DNA of 64,000 nt, taken from JACVRX01 sp963819885. Lineage in GTDB: Bacteria; Actinomycetota; Actinomycetes; Jiangellales; Jiangellaceae. This document shows, piece by piece, positions 1 through 10,374 of this stretch. Position 1 is the stretch's first letter. Every line of letters starts with the position of its first letter. The stretch covers positions 1-64,000 of the forward strand of contig CAWFXV010000032.1 in the NCBI GenBank assembly GCA_963819885.1. The letters are read 5' to 3'. A model generated the notes under the pieces. That model was not told where the DNA came from. It was given only the letters and a program-made list of their open reading frames with translations, and searched no databases. Both the position numbers and the translations under genes were made by a program.

Positions 1-1328
1 CACGCCAGCGCGACGGTCACGACGGTCACGACCACGCCGTAGCGCGTGAACCGCCAGAACGAGATCGGGAAGCCGTTGCGTTCGGCAATGCCCAGCGCCA
101 CGACGTTGGCGCTGGCACCTACGGCGGTGGCGTTGCCGCCGAGGTCGGCACCGAGCGCCAATGCCCACCACAAAGCATTCGCTTCGGTTGACCCGGCGCT
201 GGCGTCGACGATGTCGGCCACGAGCGGCGCGACGGTCGCGACGTATGGGATGTTGTCGATAATGGCCGACAGCACCGCGGACCCGAACAGCAGACCGGTC
301 GCGGCGAGCAGGTAGTCGTCACCGACCGCTCCGACGGCGGCCTCGCCGACGGTGTCGATGACGCCGACGTTGACCAGGGCGCCCACGATCACGAACAGCC
401 CCATGAAGAAGATCAGGGTCGGCCACTCCACCTCCGCCAGGTAGTCGGCGGTGGCCGTCCTGGAGATGACCACGAGCAGACCGGCGCCGAGCAGGGCCAC
501 CAGGCTCGGTGCGACGTTGATGGTCGTGCCGAGAACGAACCCCAGGATGACCAGAGCGAGTACGGCCAGGCTCCGACGGAGAAGGGCTGGATCCCGGATC
601 GCCCGCCGCTCGTCGATGCGCATGATCGCCTCGACCCGCTCCGGGTCATAGCTGAACGACTTGCGAAACAGCCATCGGGAGAGCAGCACGAACGCCGCAA
701 ACGCAATGACGATGAACGGAGTGAGATGGATCAGGAAGTCGTTGAACGACAGATCCCCTCTGCTGGCGATGATGAGGTTGGGTGGGTCGCCGATGAGCGT
801 CGCCGTGCCGCCGATGTTGCTCGCCATCACCAGGGCGATCAGGAAACCTTCCGGTCGGATCCGGAGCCGGTCACATACGAGCAGCGTGACGGGCGCGACG
901 AGCATCACGGTCGTGACGTTGGGGAGAAGGGCGGAGGCGACCGCCGTGATCGTGCACAGCATCGCCATGATCGCGAACGGCCGTCCGCGCGCTCGCTTGG
1001 CCGCCCAGATGGCCAGGTACTCGAACAGGCCGGTCTGCTTGAGCACCCCGATGATGATCATCATGCCCAGCAGCAGGAACACGACGTTCCAGTCGACCGC
1101 GGTGTTCTCGGAGAAGAACGCCGACTCGGCGTTGGTCGCACCGATCACGACCATCAGGGCTGCGCCGAGAAGTGCGGCGGCGACGCGATGGACCCACTCA
1201 GCGGCGATCAGCACGTAGGTGCCGACGAAGATCACAACTGCCAGCACCACGACCAGTGTGCTCGACGAGTGCTCCGCTGTCTGGGCGGACTCCGAGGCTG
1301 GCAGCGAAAGGGCGAGCAGGGCGGTCAT
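1..1328 (-). CDS. SLC13/ArsB-NhaD-type anion or Na+ transporter (3' end cut by window edge)
   Basis: Reading from an ATG at 1328, the frame stays open to the window edge (442 codons), so the C-terminus is missing. It encodes a polytopic membrane protein with many hydrophobic segments. Two signatures of the ion-transporter (SLC13/ArsB/CitMHS) superfamily are visible: N-V-T-T-V-M-L-V-A-P-V, and G-D-P-P-N in a TATLIGDPPNLIIA context. Family members export arsenite, exchange Na+/H+, or move dicarboxylates or sulfate; the sequence does not say which. No arsR or arsC lies beside it, so an arsenic role is not supported. The start codon overlaps the stop of the upstream CBS gene (ATGA), implying translational coupling, and the CBS protein may regulate this carrier. 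Confidence 0.85.
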   Translation of the reverse strand, partial: MTALLALSLPASESAQTAEHSSSTLVVVLAVVIFVGTYVLIAAEWVHRVAAALLGAALMVVIGATNAESAFFSENTAVDWNVVFLLLGMMIIIGVLKQTGLFEYLAIWAAKRARGRPFAIMAMLCTITAVASALLPNVTTVMLVAPVTLLVCDRLRIRPEGFLIALVMASNIGGTATLIGDPPNLIIASRGDLSFNDFLIHLTPFIVIAFAAFVLLSRWLFRKSFSYDPERVEAIMRIDERRAIRDPALLRRSLAVLALVILGFVLGTTINVAPSLVALLGAGLLVVISRTATADYLAEVEWPTLIFFMGLFVIVGALVNVGVIDTVGEAAVGAVGDDYLLAATGLLFGSAVLSAIIDNIPYVATVAPLVADIVDASAGSTEANALWWALALGADLGGNATAVGASANVVALGIAERNGFPISFWRFTRYGVVVTVVTVALA

Positions 1329-1783
1329 GCGGGCAGCGCGGCGCCGAGCAGGCGGTGCACGGTGATGACGCCGATGACATGCCCTTCGTCGACGACCGCC
1401 ACGACCGGCGAGTGCTGCTCAGCCATCACCGCCGCGACCTCGATCAGCGTGGCGTCCGGATCGACGATGGGCCGGGGCACGCCACGCGGCAGGAACTTCT
1501 TCGACGGCATGAGCTCCTGCACGGTGCGTCCACGCAGGCTTTCGCACAGAGCGTCCGCATCGCCTTCGCTGTACACCGAGGCAAGGGTCCGGTCCTCCTC
1601 GACGTAGTCCGGCAATGCGAAGCGCAGGACCTGTGAGCCGGGCAGGATGAACAGCGGTAGACCCTCGTGGTCGACGACGACCAGCCCGGGGAGCGCGCGG
1701 TCGACCAAGAGGCGGGTCGCGTCCAACGCATCGGTGTCCAGATGGACAACGGGGAACGGTTCCGCCAACGCACGGGCACGCAC
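1325..1783 (-). CDS. Tandem CBS-domain protein
   Basis: A 152-residue soluble protein with two CBS modules: residues ~9-55, and ~90-150 beginning after an MPSK-x-F linker. CBS pairs bind adenine nucleotides and usually gate a partner enzyme or channel. The start is GTG at 1783: an in-frame TAG lies 10-12 bases upstream and no earlier start exists in this frame. An AGGAGG at 1803-1808 is 19 bases upstream, longer than ideal. The gene overlaps the downstream transporter by four bases, so the two are almost certainly co-translated; regulation of the transporter by nucleotide sensing is an inference from that coupling. Confidence 0.85.
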   Translation of the reverse strand: MRARALAEPFPVVHLDTDALDATRLLVDRALPGLVVVDHEGLPLFILPGSQVLRFALPDYVEEDRTLASVYSEGDADALCESLRGRTVQELMPSKKFLPRGVPRPIVDPDATLIEVAAVMAEQHSPVVAVVDEGHVIGVITVHRLLGAALPA

Positions 1784-1852
1784 ACCGGCACTCTAGGGCG
1801 AACCTCCTAGGCTTGACCGCACACGCTGCTCGCCACCGGTGGAGGGTTCAGG

Positions 1853-3364
1853 ATGCGGGGCTACGTCGCCGCCATCGACCAGGGGACGACGAGCACCCGC
1901 TGCCTGCTGATCGATCAGGACGGGCATCCCGTCGCTGCGCATCAGCTCGAGCACGCCCAGCACCTTCCTCGGCCGGGATGGGTCGAGCACGACCCTGAGG
2001 AGATCTGGACCAACACTCGGGAGGTCGTGGCGGGTGCGATGGCCCACGCTGGTGCCGAGCCGCGTGACGTCGTTGCCATCGGTGTCACCAACCAGCGCGA
2101 AACGACCGTGATCTGGGAGCGAGCCACCGGCGTGCCCGTCCATCCGGCCATCGTCTGGCAGGACACCCGAACCCAGCAGATCTGTGCCAGGTTGGCGGCC
2201 GTCGGCGGCGTGGATCGGTTCCGAGCGACGACCGGCCTTCCGCTTGCCACCTACTTCGCCGGCCCAAAGGCGGCATGGATCCTCGACGAGGTCGACGGCG
2301 CCCGCTCCGCCGCCGCCCGGGGTGACCTGCTATTCGGGACGATCGACACCTATCTGCTGTGGCGAATGACCGGCGGCCCGGACGGCGGCGTGCACGTCAC
2401 CGACGTCACGAACGCCGCGCGGACCATGCTCATGGACCTTCGCACGCTGGCGTGGGACCCGGACATCTGCGCCGAGGTCGGCGTGCCGACGACGATGCTC
2501 CCGCAGATCCGGTCCTCGTCGGAGCTGTACGGGCAAACGAGCGAGTCGGCCTTTCTCACCGGTACGCCGGTGGCTGGGGTCCTCGGGGACCAACACGCGG
2601 CGACGTTCGGGCAGGCGTGCTTCGAACCAGGCGACGCCAAGAACACGTACGGCACAGGCAACTTCCTCCTGCAGAACACCGGGACCGAGCCGGTGATGAG
2701 CAAGCGCGGCCTGCTGACGACCGTTGCCTACCGGCTCGGCGAGCAGCCGGCCGTCTACGCCCTGGAGGGTTCCATCGCCGTCACCGGATCGCTGGTCCAG
2801 TGGCTGCGTGACAACCTGGGCCTGGTCAAGAGCGCGGGTGAGATCGAGGCGCTGGCAAACACGGTCGCCGACAACGGCGGCGTGTACATCGTCCCGGCGT
2901 TCTCGGGCTTGTTCGCGCCGCACTGGCGGCCCGACGCGCGCGGGGTGATCGTCGGGCTCACCCGATACGCGAATCGCGGGCACGTCGCACGGGCTGCCCT
3001 CGAGGCGACCGCATTCCAGACCCGGGAGGTCGTCGACGCGATGCAGGCCGACTCAGGTGTGGCGCTGCGCGAACTGCGGGTCGACGGCGGGATGGTCGTC
3101 GACGACACGCTCATGCAGTTCCAGGCCGACCTGCTGGGTGTGCCGGTGGTCCGGCCGGTGGTGACCGAGACAACGGCGCTCGGAGCGGCCTATGCAGCGG
3201 GCCTCGCCGTCGGGTTCTGGGACGGGCTGGATGACCTCCGGCAGCACTGGGCCGAGGACCGGCGGTGGCTGCCGTCACGTGATCGTGGCTGGCGGGAGCG
3301 CGAGATGGGCCGGTGGGCGAAAGCCGTCGAGCGCACCTTGGGCTGGGTCGAGGACGACGGGTGA
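1853..3364 (+). CDS. glpK: Glycerol kinase
   Basis: 503 residues, the usual length of glycerol kinase (FGGY family). It phosphorylates glycerol to sn-glycerol 3-phosphate with ATP in the cytosol. The N-terminal phosphate-binding motif DQGTTSTR is intact, as are the W-Q-D-T-R region (~residue 102), the GDQHAA motif (~residue 243) and the C-terminal D-G-G-M segment. The ATG at 1853 follows a GGAGGG. The stop overlaps the GTG start of the next gene (glycerol-3-phosphate dehydrogenase), so the two steps of glycerol breakdown are coupled. No glycerol facilitator gene is present in the window. Confidence 0.97.
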   Translation: MRGYVAAIDQGTTSTRCLLIDQDGHPVAAHQLEHAQHLPRPGWVEHDPEEIWTNTREVVAGAMAHAGAEPRDVVAIGVTNQRETTVIWERATGVPVHPAIVWQDTRTQQICARLAAVGGVDRFRATTGLPLATYFAGPKAAWILDEVDGARSAAARGDLLFGTIDTYLLWRMTGGPDGGVHVTDVTNAARTMLMDLRTLAWDPDICAEVGVPTTMLPQIRSSSELYGQTSESAFLTGTPVAGVLGDQHAATFGQACFEPGDAKNTYGTGNFLLQNTGTEPVMSKRGLLTTVAYRLGEQPAVYALEGSIAVTGSLVQWLRDNLGLVKSAGEIEALANTVADNGGVYIVPAFSGLFAPHWRPDARGVIVGLTRYANRGHVARAALEATAFQTREVVDAMQADSGVALRELRVDGGMVVDDTLMQFQADLLGVPVVRPVVTETTALGAAYAAGLAVGFWDGLDDLRQHWAEDRRWLPSRDRGWREREMGRWAKAVERTLGWVEDDG

Positions 3365-5079
3365 CGTCGGCCGCGCGGCTCGATCCTCGTGCGCGCCAGG
3401 AAGCATGGCGGCGGCTGACTCGGGACCGGTTCGACGTCCTGGTCGTCGGCGGTGGGATCACCGGTTCCGGCGTTGCCCTCGACGCCGCGAGCCGAGGGCT
3501 GGCCACGGCTTTGGTGGAAGCGCGCGACCTGGCCAGCGGCACGTCGTCTCGGTCGAGCAAGCTCATCCACGGCGGGCTGCGCTATCTGGAACAGTTCGAT
3601 TTCGCCCTGGTCCGTGAGGCCTTGCGTGAGCGTGAGCTGATGCTCACTCGGCTGGCGCCGCATCTGGTCCACCCGGTTCCTTTCCTCTATCCGCTGACGC
3701 ATCGGGCCTGGGAGCGTCCGTACGTCGCTGCCGGCATGGCGATGTACGACACCTTGGGCGGCGCTCGGTCGCTGCCGCGTCACCGGCATCTGAGCCGGGG
3801 GGCCGCGTTGCGGCTGTGTCCTGCGCTGCGCGGCGACGCGCTGGTCGGTGCCATCCGTTTTCACGATGCGCAGACCGACGATGCGCGGTACACGCTCTCG
3901 GTGGCGCGGACGGCAGCTCACTACGGAGCGACGGTCCGGACGTCGACCGAAGTCGTCAGACTCATTCGGGACGCGGGCCGGGTGGTGGGCGCCGAGGTAC
4001 GGGACGTCGAGAACGGCGCGTCGGCCGTCGTCCACGCTGCCGTCGTGGTGGTGTGCGCCGGTGTCTGGACAGATCAGGTGGAGGCGCTCGCCGGCACCAG
4101 GGGGCGCTTCGACGTGCGCGCGTCCAAGGGCGTTCACCTGGTCGTTCCCCGCGATCGGATCGCCTCCGAGGTCGGGTTGATCCTGCGCACCGAGGTGTCG
4201 GTGCTGTTCGTCATCCCATGGGGCAACCACTGGATCGTCGGCACCACCGATTCCGACTGGAACCTGGATCTCGCTCATCCCGCCGCCAGTACCGCTGACA
4301 TCGACTACCTCCTCATGCACGTCAATCGTGTGCTCGCCAAACCGCTCACGCGTCGGGACATCGAAGGCGTGTTCGCCGGGCTGCGACCACTTCTCGCGGG
4401 TGAATCCGAGGAGACGTCCCGGCTCTCTCGCGAGCACGCGGTAGGTCGACCACTGCCGGGTCTCGTCACGGTTGCAGGCGGCAAGTACACGACCTACCGG
4501 GTGATGGCCATCGACGCGGTCGGCCTGGCGGCCCAGGATCTGGACCGTGCGGTCCCTGACTCGGTCACCGACCGGCTTCCACTGCTGGGTGCCGACGGTC
4601 ATGCGGCCCTGGTCAACCAGGTCGGGGAGCTTGCCGACATGTACCGACTCCCGACCTGGCGCATCCGCGGGCTGCTCGGCCGGTACGGGTCGCTGCTACC
4701 CGAGATGCTCGATGCGGCCGCAGACGACGCAACGCTGCTCGAACCCCTTCCCCATGCCGACGAGTATCTGCGAGCGGAAGTCCGGTACGGCGCCACGCAC
4801 GAGGGCGCGCTGCACCTCGACGACCTGCTGACCCGCCGCACTCGGGTGTCGATCGAGTTCCCGCACCGGGGCGTCGACTCTGCCCCGGCTGCCGCCGAAC
4901 TGGTCAGCGATGTGCTGGGGTGGAGCGCCGAACGCGCTGACGCCGAGACCGATGTCTACCGGGCGCGCGTGGAAGCGGAGCGGGTGTCGCAGGAGCAGGC
5001 CGACGATCTGGCCGCCGACGCTGCCCGGTTGCTGGCGCCGGACACTCGTGCCGTATCGGTCGGCCGCGCTCTGGACTGA
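3361..5079 (+). CDS. glpD: Aerobic glycerol-3-phosphate dehydrogenase
   Basis: FAD-dependent enzyme, 572 residues from GTG 3361, oxidising glycerol 3-phosphate to dihydroxyacetone phosphate at the membrane and passing electrons to quinone. The Rossmann motif VVGGGITGSG is followed by SSRSSKLIHGGLRYLE, diagnostic of GlpD. The C-terminal DAO_C domain is present from about residue 395. I chose GTG 3361 because it overlaps the glpK stop (GTGA) and places the FAD motif about 30 residues in; an upstream in-frame start at 3313 lies inside glpK and would add an unlikely N-terminus. It forms a two-gene operon with glpK. No glpR-type repressor is adjacent. Confidence 0.96.
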   Translation: MTSAARLDPRARQEAWRRLTRDRFDVLVVGGGITGSGVALDAASRGLATALVEARDLASGTSSRSSKLIHGGLRYLEQFDFALVREALRERELMLTRLAPHLVHPVPFLYPLTHRAWERPYVAAGMAMYDTLGGARSLPRHRHLSRGAALRLCPALRGDALVGAIRFHDAQTDDARYTLSVARTAAHYGATVRTSTEVVRLIRDAGRVVGAEVRDVENGASAVVHAAVVVVCAGVWTDQVEALAGTRGRFDVRASKGVHLVVPRDRIASEVGLILRTEVSVLFVIPWGNHWIVGTTDSDWNLDLAHPAASTADIDYLLMHVNRVLAKPLTRRDIEGVFAGLRPLLAGESEETSRLSREHAVGRPLPGLVTVAGGKYTTYRVMAIDAVGLAAQDLDRAVPDSVTDRLPLLGADGHAALVNQVGELADMYRLPTWRIRGLLGRYGSLLPEMLDAAADDATLLEPLPHADEYLRAEVRYGATHEGALHLDDLLTRRTRVSIEFPHRGVDSAPAAAELVSDVLGWSAERADAETDVYRARVEAERVSQEQADDLAADAARLLAPDTRAVSVGRALD

Positions 5080-5486
5080 GGACGCTCACGCAGCGGTCTG
5101 GAATCTGCAGCGGTACTCTCCCCGGAGCACGAAGGGGGCGTCATGCGGAGCGGTTCGGTGCTCGTCCGGGCGGTCGGATGGCCCGCGGCATTGCTCTAGG
5201 GCCCGCGTTCGCCCAACCGAAAGACGGCGACGTGGACGACCTGGACAGTGGCGTGGCCGGGCCGGCCGGCGAGCTCGACGCGCACCCGGCGCACTCGTGA
5301 GGTGGACCCGAGGTCCCAGGTTCTCCATGATCGTTCGAACAACAGGAACAACCAGCCTCGCGGAGGAATCGGTGCTGGTCGGCGGCTGACCGGCGGGGGT
5401 GTGTCCTGTTCGTTCACCGATCTTGGGCGCTGGTGGCCGTGACAGACCCAGACCGACGGAGATGGGACGAGGTTGACCAGCGCCAC
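5080..5486. other. Intergenic stretch without a recognisable gene
   Basis: About 400 bases between glpD and the ArsR operon. A minus-strand reading around 5200-5390 has a W-D-L-G-S-T-x-R-V-R-R-V-R-V-E-L pattern reminiscent of a discoidin-type (F5/8C) domain fragment, but it has no credible start or stop context, so I do not call it as a gene. A short ATG-initiated plus-strand frame at 5143 ends after 18 codons. Confidence 0.4.
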
Positions 5487-5520
5487 GGTAAGTAGTAACT
5501 TACCGTAAGTGGAGACTTAC
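5487..5520. promoter_or_regulatory. Twin palindromic operators for the ArsR-type repressor, overlapping its start codon
   Basis: Two perfect inverted repeats lie in tandem. The first is GGTAAGT-4 nt-ACTTACC at 5487-5504; the second is GTAAGT-4 nt-ACTTAC at 5505-5520. Their centres are 17 bp apart, about 1.6 helical turns. The GTG start of the ArsR gene (5509) sits inside the second palindrome, so a bound repressor would cover the transcription start and initiation region. This is the expected architecture for autoregulation by the encoded protein. Confidence 0.8.
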
Positions 5521-5823
5521 CAAGCTCGATTCGAGGCGCTTGGTGACCGGACCCGTTGGGCGATCGTCGAGCGGCTCGCGCGTAGGCCGCTGTCGGTCCG
5601 GCAGCTGGCCGACGACCTGCCGGTTAGCCGGCCGGCTGTGTCGCAGCATCTCAAGGTGCTCGGCGACGCCGGGCTGGTGACGTCGGTTCCGGAGGGAACC
5701 CGACGGATCTACCGGCTGAACCCGACCGGCATCGAGTCAATGCGCACGTCCCTGGACCGGCTCTGGGGCGACGCTCTCGCCGCTTTTGCGGCGGCCGTGC
5801 ACGAACAGGAGGAGGAGAGATGA
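5509..5823 (+). CDS. ArsR/SmtB-family transcriptional repressor
   Basis: 104 residues with a winged-helix HTH typical of the ArsR family that pairs with SRPBCC proteins. The recognition helix region is SRPAVSQHLKVLGDAGLV, followed by the beta-wing residues G-T-R-R-I-Y-R-L. No metal-binding Cys motif is visible, so sensing of a small molecule rather than a metal is likely. An in-frame TAA at 5506-5508 forces the start to GTG 5509 or later, and there is no Shine-Dalgarno sequence, which points to a leaderless mRNA. It overlaps the next gene by four bases (ATGA). It probably represses its own operon through the twin palindromes at its start. Confidence 0.92.
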   Translation: METYQARFEALGDRTRWAIVERLARRPLSVRQLADDLPVSRPAVSQHLKVLGDAGLVTSVPEGTRRIYRLNPTGIESMRTSLDRLWGDALAAFAAAVHEQEEER

Positions 5824-6311
5824 CCGTGCAACCGACAGCCGCGACGGCGGTGCGGCGCAGCATCACGGTGGATGCGCCGGTGGAGAAGGCATTCGAGGTC
5901 TTCACTGACCGGTTCGGAACCTGGTGGCCGCTGGACTACCACACCGGCGATCAGGATCCCGAGACCGTGGTCATCGAGCCGCGCACCGATGGCCGATGGT
6001 ACGAGCGAACTGCCGACGGTGCCGAGGCCGATTGGGGCGTCGTGCTGGCGTGGGAGCCGCCGACTCGGTTGGTGCTGGCCTGGCGACTCGACGCCGAATG
6101 GAAACACAATCCCGACCCGGCGAAGCAGACCGAGATCGAGGTGCACTTCGTGCACGAGGGGCCTGGGCGCACGCGAGTCGACCTCGAGCACCGCCTGCTC
6201 GACCGGTTCGGTGACGCCGCTGACGAGATGAGAGCGACGTTCGAATCCGACGCCGGCTGGGTGGGCCTGCTCGAGCGGTTCGCCGACGCGGTCACCTCCG
6301 GCTCGGCCTAG
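5820..6311 (+). CDS. SRPBCC (AHSA1/START-like) domain protein
   Basis: A 163-residue single-domain protein of the START-like/Bet v 1 fold, related to Activator of Hsp90 homologue 1 and CalC-type proteins. The opening V-D-A-P-V-E-K-A-F-E-V-F-T segment and the late G-W-x-G-L-L-E-R-F helix are typical. These proteins enclose a hydrophobic ligand; the ligand cannot be inferred. It is translationally coupled to the ArsR gene, a pairing seen widely in actinobacteria, so it is presumably the regulated effector. Confidence 0.9.
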   Translation: MTVQPTAATAVRRSITVDAPVEKAFEVFTDRFGTWWPLDYHTGDQDPETVVIEPRTDGRWYERTADGAEADWGVVLAWEPPTRLVLAWRLDAEWKHNPDPAKQTEIEVHFVHEGPGRTRVDLEHRLLDRFGDAADEMRATFESDAGWVGLLERFADAVTSGSA

Positions 6312-6331
6312 GCGACCCCACTCACCGGGCC

Positions 6332-6399
6332 GTGAAGATCGTCGTGCTGGCAGGAGCACCCCGGTTGCGGGCGGGCGGATTGCACACGACGATCTTCAC
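6332..6399. terminator. Long-looped perfect inverted repeat between convergent genes
   Basis: GTGAAGATCGTCGTG at 6332-6346 is repeated in inverted form at 6385-6399, giving a perfect 15-bp stem with a 38-nt loop. It lies between the stops of the SRPBCC gene and acs, where a bidirectional terminator would be expected. There is no U-tract, so it may instead be a copy of an intergenic palindromic repeat. Confidence 0.5.
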
Positions 6400-6431
6400 A
6401 ATCGGCGATGGCGCCCTACCTGGAACGGCAA

Positions 6432-8396
<1,965 letters not shown>

Positions 8397-8568
8397 GTCG
8401 TCGCTCCGGTTCCGTCTCGCCGTCGAGGGCCGCACTGTGCCTACCTCACCACTGCCCGCCGGTCGCAACAAGCCACCGACGTCGTCATGTGCGCCTCCTT
8501 ACCCGGTGCAGCGGCTCTTTGGTCCCGCTACCCGCGGAGCCCCGGCGCGAAAGGGCTTGTGCCCCACC

Positions 8569-9363
8569 TCAAGAATGACCACGTTCACCACGTGAATCCG
8601 CCCTGGTGAACGTCGTCATTCCCCGGGTTGCGCGGTAGCAGCGCGTGACATAGGGCAGGACCAGTTGACTCGATTCCGCGAAGCGGTCGAACAGCTTGAC
8701 GACCTCGGCGACGGTCTCGGCCTGCTCAACGGCCGAGCGGACCGCGATGTATGAGCGGGACCTGACCAGGCTCACCAGCATGTCCCGATCAAGGCGCTGG
8801 GTGTGTCTGAACTGGGCCGTCTCGAGCTGGTCGAATTGGGTGTGCGCGGCGCGCAGGGCCGGCGCCACCTCCACGGGCGATGCGTCCTGACTACCGATGA
8901 TCCGGGACAGCTCGGCCACCCATGGTGTCGACTCGTCACGCAGGTTCCATACCAGCGCCAGCCGCCCGCCCGGTCGGAGCACCCGAGCGATCTCCGGGAC
9001 AGCTGCTGTGTGGTCGAACCAGTGGAAGGCCTGAGCGACGATCACGGTGTCGACATCGGCGTCCGGTAGCGGGATCGCCTCGGCCCGTCCCTCGAGCGCG
9101 GCAGCTCGCGGATTCGCGCTCCGCAACACCGCGAGCATCTGCGGCGACGGGTCGACAGCGATCACGTCGTGACCGGCGGTAACCAGTGTTGCCGTCAGCT
9201 TGCCTGTTCCGGCGCCGAGATCGAGCACGCGACGTGGCGGGCCTCCCACCAGCCACTCGACGGCGGCGGCTGGGTATCCGGGGCGCGCGCGGTCGTAGAT
9301 GTCCGCAACTTGGCCGAACACCTGCGCATGCTCGGCCGGCCGACCGGAACCGACCGCCACCAT
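8569..9363 (-). CDS. Class I SAM-dependent methyltransferase
   Basis: 264 residues from ATG 9363. The SAM-binding motif I is V-L-D-L-G-A-G-T-G-K-L, motif II ends in A-V-D-P-S-P-Q-M, and the A-F-H-W-F motif near residue 120 is typical of the Methyltransf_11 group of uncharacterised actinobacterial enzymes. The substrate is unknown. A longer frame upstream would overlap the divergent gene, so the ATG nearest the conserved start is chosen. The last ~15 codons overlie a hairpin (8573-8621) that may terminate its transcript before acs. Confidence 0.88.
   Translation of the reverse strand: MVAVGSGRPAEHAQVFGQVADIYDRARPGYPAAAVEWLVGGPPRRVLDLGAGTGKLTATLVTAGHDVIAVDPSPQMLAVLRSANPRAAALEGRAEAIPLPDADVDTVIVAQAFHWFDHTAAVPEIARVLRPGGRLALVWNLRDESTPWVAELSRIIGSQDASPVEVAPALRAAHTQFDQLETAQFRHTQRLDRDMLVSLVRSRSYIAVRSAVEQAETVAEVVKLFDRFAESSQLVLPYVTRCYRATRGMTTFTRADSRGERGHS
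8573..8621. terminator. 18-bp stem hairpin at the end of the methyltransferase gene
   Basis: GAATGACCACGTTCACCA (8573-8590) pairs with TGGTGAACGTCGTCATTC (8604-8621) with one mismatch and a 13-nt loop. It sits across the 3' end of the methyltransferase gene and 177 bases before the acs start, on the same strand. It may be a terminator or a palindromic repeat. Its arm resembles the arm of the inverted repeat at 6332-6399 (shared GTGAA..TCGTC). Confidence 0.55.
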
Positions 9364-9396
9364 CGCACCGTAGTGTGGCGTTGCCGCGATCACCCC

Positions 9397-10152
9397 ATGA
9401 ACCCGTCCGCAGTACTGAGCAATGACGTGAATCCCGACCCGTTCGTCGATGTCGCCGCTCTTGCGGGAGTCGGCGCGGCGGCGGCGCACGCGCGCGACGC
9501 GATCGACGCCCTTCTCCGACACCCGAGCGTCCGAAGTGATGCGGTTCGGCTGGCGGCGGCGTCAGCAATTCGGGGAGCCAGGGCCTCGGCCCTGTTGGCC
9601 GGTGGAATGCCTGACGACGTTGGTGACCCGGTCACGCAAGGCGCCTTGCGCGCAACGGGCGAAGCGCTCCAGCTCGCGGCGAGCTGGCAGCGGACACCGG
9701 GGCAGGTGCTCGCTCGGCTGCATCTGCTTGCGGCTCGGGATCTGGGTGATCCCGCCGAGTTGGGCCGGCCGGTGCCCTCCACAGACCGGAACCGTTTCGC
9801 CCAGCTCATCCGCCTCGGTTCGGGTCCCAGTGCGGCGCCGGGCGTGGTCATCGCGGCGCTTGTCCACGGTGAGCTGATGGCCATCGGCGCGTTCACGTCC
9901 GGGGGAGACTTGGTCGCCCGGGTGACCGAACGAGTGGTGCTGATCTCGCGGGGTGTCGACGGCCTGGGGGTGAGCATCCCGGAAGCCGGTCACTTGGCAC
10001 TTCGGCCCGCCTACGCCGAGCTGTTGAGGGCATACGCGTCGGGAGAGCCCGAGGGCGTGGCGGCGTGGGTCCGGCATTGTTGCGACGCCTATGCCCGTGG
10101 AGCGGAGGCCGGTCTGGCGCATGCGAGCGGCGCCCCCGGATCTTCCGAATAG
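9397..10152 (+). CDS. Conserved actinobacterial protein of unknown function (tad-locus neighbour)
   Basis: 251 residues from ATG 9397, Ala-rich and largely helical, without a signal peptide or clear membrane segment. I recognise the general type from the mycobacterial acs-ssd neighbourhood, where similar proteins are annotated hypothetical or as Fic/oxidoreductase-like. No Fic HxFx(D/E)GNGR motif is present, so Fic activity is not supported. It is divergent from the methyltransferase with only 33 bases between start codons; an alternative GTG at 9373 would leave even less. Confidence 0.8.
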   Translation: MNPSAVLSNDVNPDPFVDVAALAGVGAAAAHARDAIDALLRHPSVRSDAVRLAAASAIRGARASALLAGGMPDDVGDPVTQGALRATGEALQLAASWQRTPGQVLARLHLLAARDLGDPAELGRPVPSTDRNRFAQLIRLGSGPSAAPGVVIAALVHGELMAIGAFTSGGDLVARVTERVVLISRGVDGLGVSIPEAGHLALRPAYAELLRAYASGEPEGVAAWVRHCCDAYARGAEAGLAHASGAPGSSE

Positions 10153-10374
10153 GGGCGCCGCCGCTGGCACGTCAAGACGGGTTACCAAGCGTGCAGCTCG
10201 TCTGTCGCCCCGGCTGACCCGGGACAACTGCCCGTACATGGGCTGATCGCCGCGTGGGTGCCCATCTGCCGTGCGCGGTCCTTGCGGGCCGTACCCACTT
10301 TCTAGTTGACGATCTCGGCGTGTCGGAAGGGTTTCGCCAAGATCTTTACGTTGGGAGGCGTTCGGCGCGTCTGG
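10153..10374. other. Convergent intergenic region
   Basis: About 220 bases between the hypothetical protein and the convergent membrane protein gene. I see no tRNA, convincing ORF or clear terminator hairpin; a G-G-G-T-G-C-C-C / G-T-A-C-C-C-A-C pairing around 10256-10301 is weak. Confidence 0.3.

Noticed and set aside
1444..1791. A 115-codon minus-strand reading with a better-spaced ribosome site than the CBS gene
   Set aside because: It is Arg/Ser/Trp-rich and matches no family; the CBS frame shows clear domain motifs and overlaps the transporter start correctly.
5196..5486. Discoidin-like W-D-L-G-S-T pattern on the minus strand
   Set aside because: Only one strand-length of similarity, no start with a ribosome site, and upstream residues are low-complexity.
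9169..10152. A longer start for the tad-neighbour hypothetical protein
   Set aside because: The extra N-terminus would lie inside the divergent methyltransferase gene and is Arg/Gly-rich, unlike the rest.
10256..10301. A riboswitch-like pairing before the convergent membrane protein gene
   Set aside because: It lies at the 3' end of both flanking genes, so a leader riboswitch makes no sense, and no known consensus was matched.
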